Assembly (NCBI RefSeq): GCF_035083965.1
Contig: NC_089738.1
Location: 15,650,734 to 15,714,733 of the forward strand
Length of the DNA stretch: 64,000 bases
Direction of reading: 5' to 3'
From: Branchiostoma lanceolatum
Taxonomy: Eukaryota > Chordata > Leptocardii > Amphioxiformes > Branchiostomatidae
The notes beneath the pieces are model-generated. The model did no database searches. It was not told the DNA's origin and worked only from the letters and a program-made list of their open reading frames with translations. Below, piece by piece: positions 63,919 to 64,000 of the stretch. A program made the translations under genes and the position numbers. Position 1 is the first letter of the stretch; every line of letters begins with the position of its first letter.

Positions 63919-64000
63919 CTGTCAAAAGAAAGCACGAAGCTTAGCATATGCAGAAATGGGTAAGCAGTATAGGCATCCTTTCCGGACAGGAAGGAGAAAC

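Overview
The window is nuclear DNA of an intron-rich animal. The genes found are typical of a chordate-grade genome: TMEM256, an ST6GAL-type sialyltransferase, a steroid 5-alpha-reductase, chloride-type alpha-amylases, a type II C-type lectin and a CXorf38-like protein. Introns are short (about 0.1-1.3 kb) and packed with small inverted-repeat elements, tRNA-derived SINEs and microsatellites. This suggests a lancelet (amphioxus, Branchiostoma); that is an inference from gene content and style, not a proven identification.

Layout. 1-2560 (+): the last two exons of an unrecognised protein, whose 3' end has been copied five times in tandem. 5857-8261 (-): a complete four-exon TMEM256 gene. 9933-12632 and 15576-19026 (+): two tandem ST6GAL-like sialyltransferase genes with identical exon lengths. 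19731-23721 (-): a complete five-exon steroid 5-alpha-reductase. 25671-27765 (+): a type II membrane C-type lectin with a degenerate sugar site. 29729-37896 and 40917-50036 (-): two tandem 13-exon alpha-amylases, each with an extra C-terminal domain and a mucin-like Ser/Thr tail. The first has Asn in place of a catalytic Asp and ends in a GPI-like hydrophobic tail; the second keeps the catalytic triad but has a shortened tail. 52104-60063 (+): a 14-exon gene joining an N-terminal CXorf38/DZIP3-type HEPN-like region (with an R-x4-H motif), a coiled coil and eight double-stranded-RNA-binding-domain-like modules. 61200-63918 (-): probably the 3' UTR and last exon of a gene entering from the right.

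Every multi-exon model was built by hand from GT/AG (one GC/AG) splice sites, and the reading phase closes at every junction. Total coding lengths divide by three: 342 (TMEM256), 1074 and 1074 (ST6GAL), 813 (SRD5A), 768 (lectin), 3123 and 2964 (amylases), 3687 (HEPN-dsRBD).

The best candidate for an undescribed system is the HEPN-coiled-coil-8x dsRBD protein. Its layout is what one would expect of a dsRNA sensor whose effector is a HEPN ribonuclease in the same chain. The second is the amylase pair: a starch enzyme carried on a mucin stalk, with one paralogue apparently converted to a catalytically impaired, surface-anchored form.
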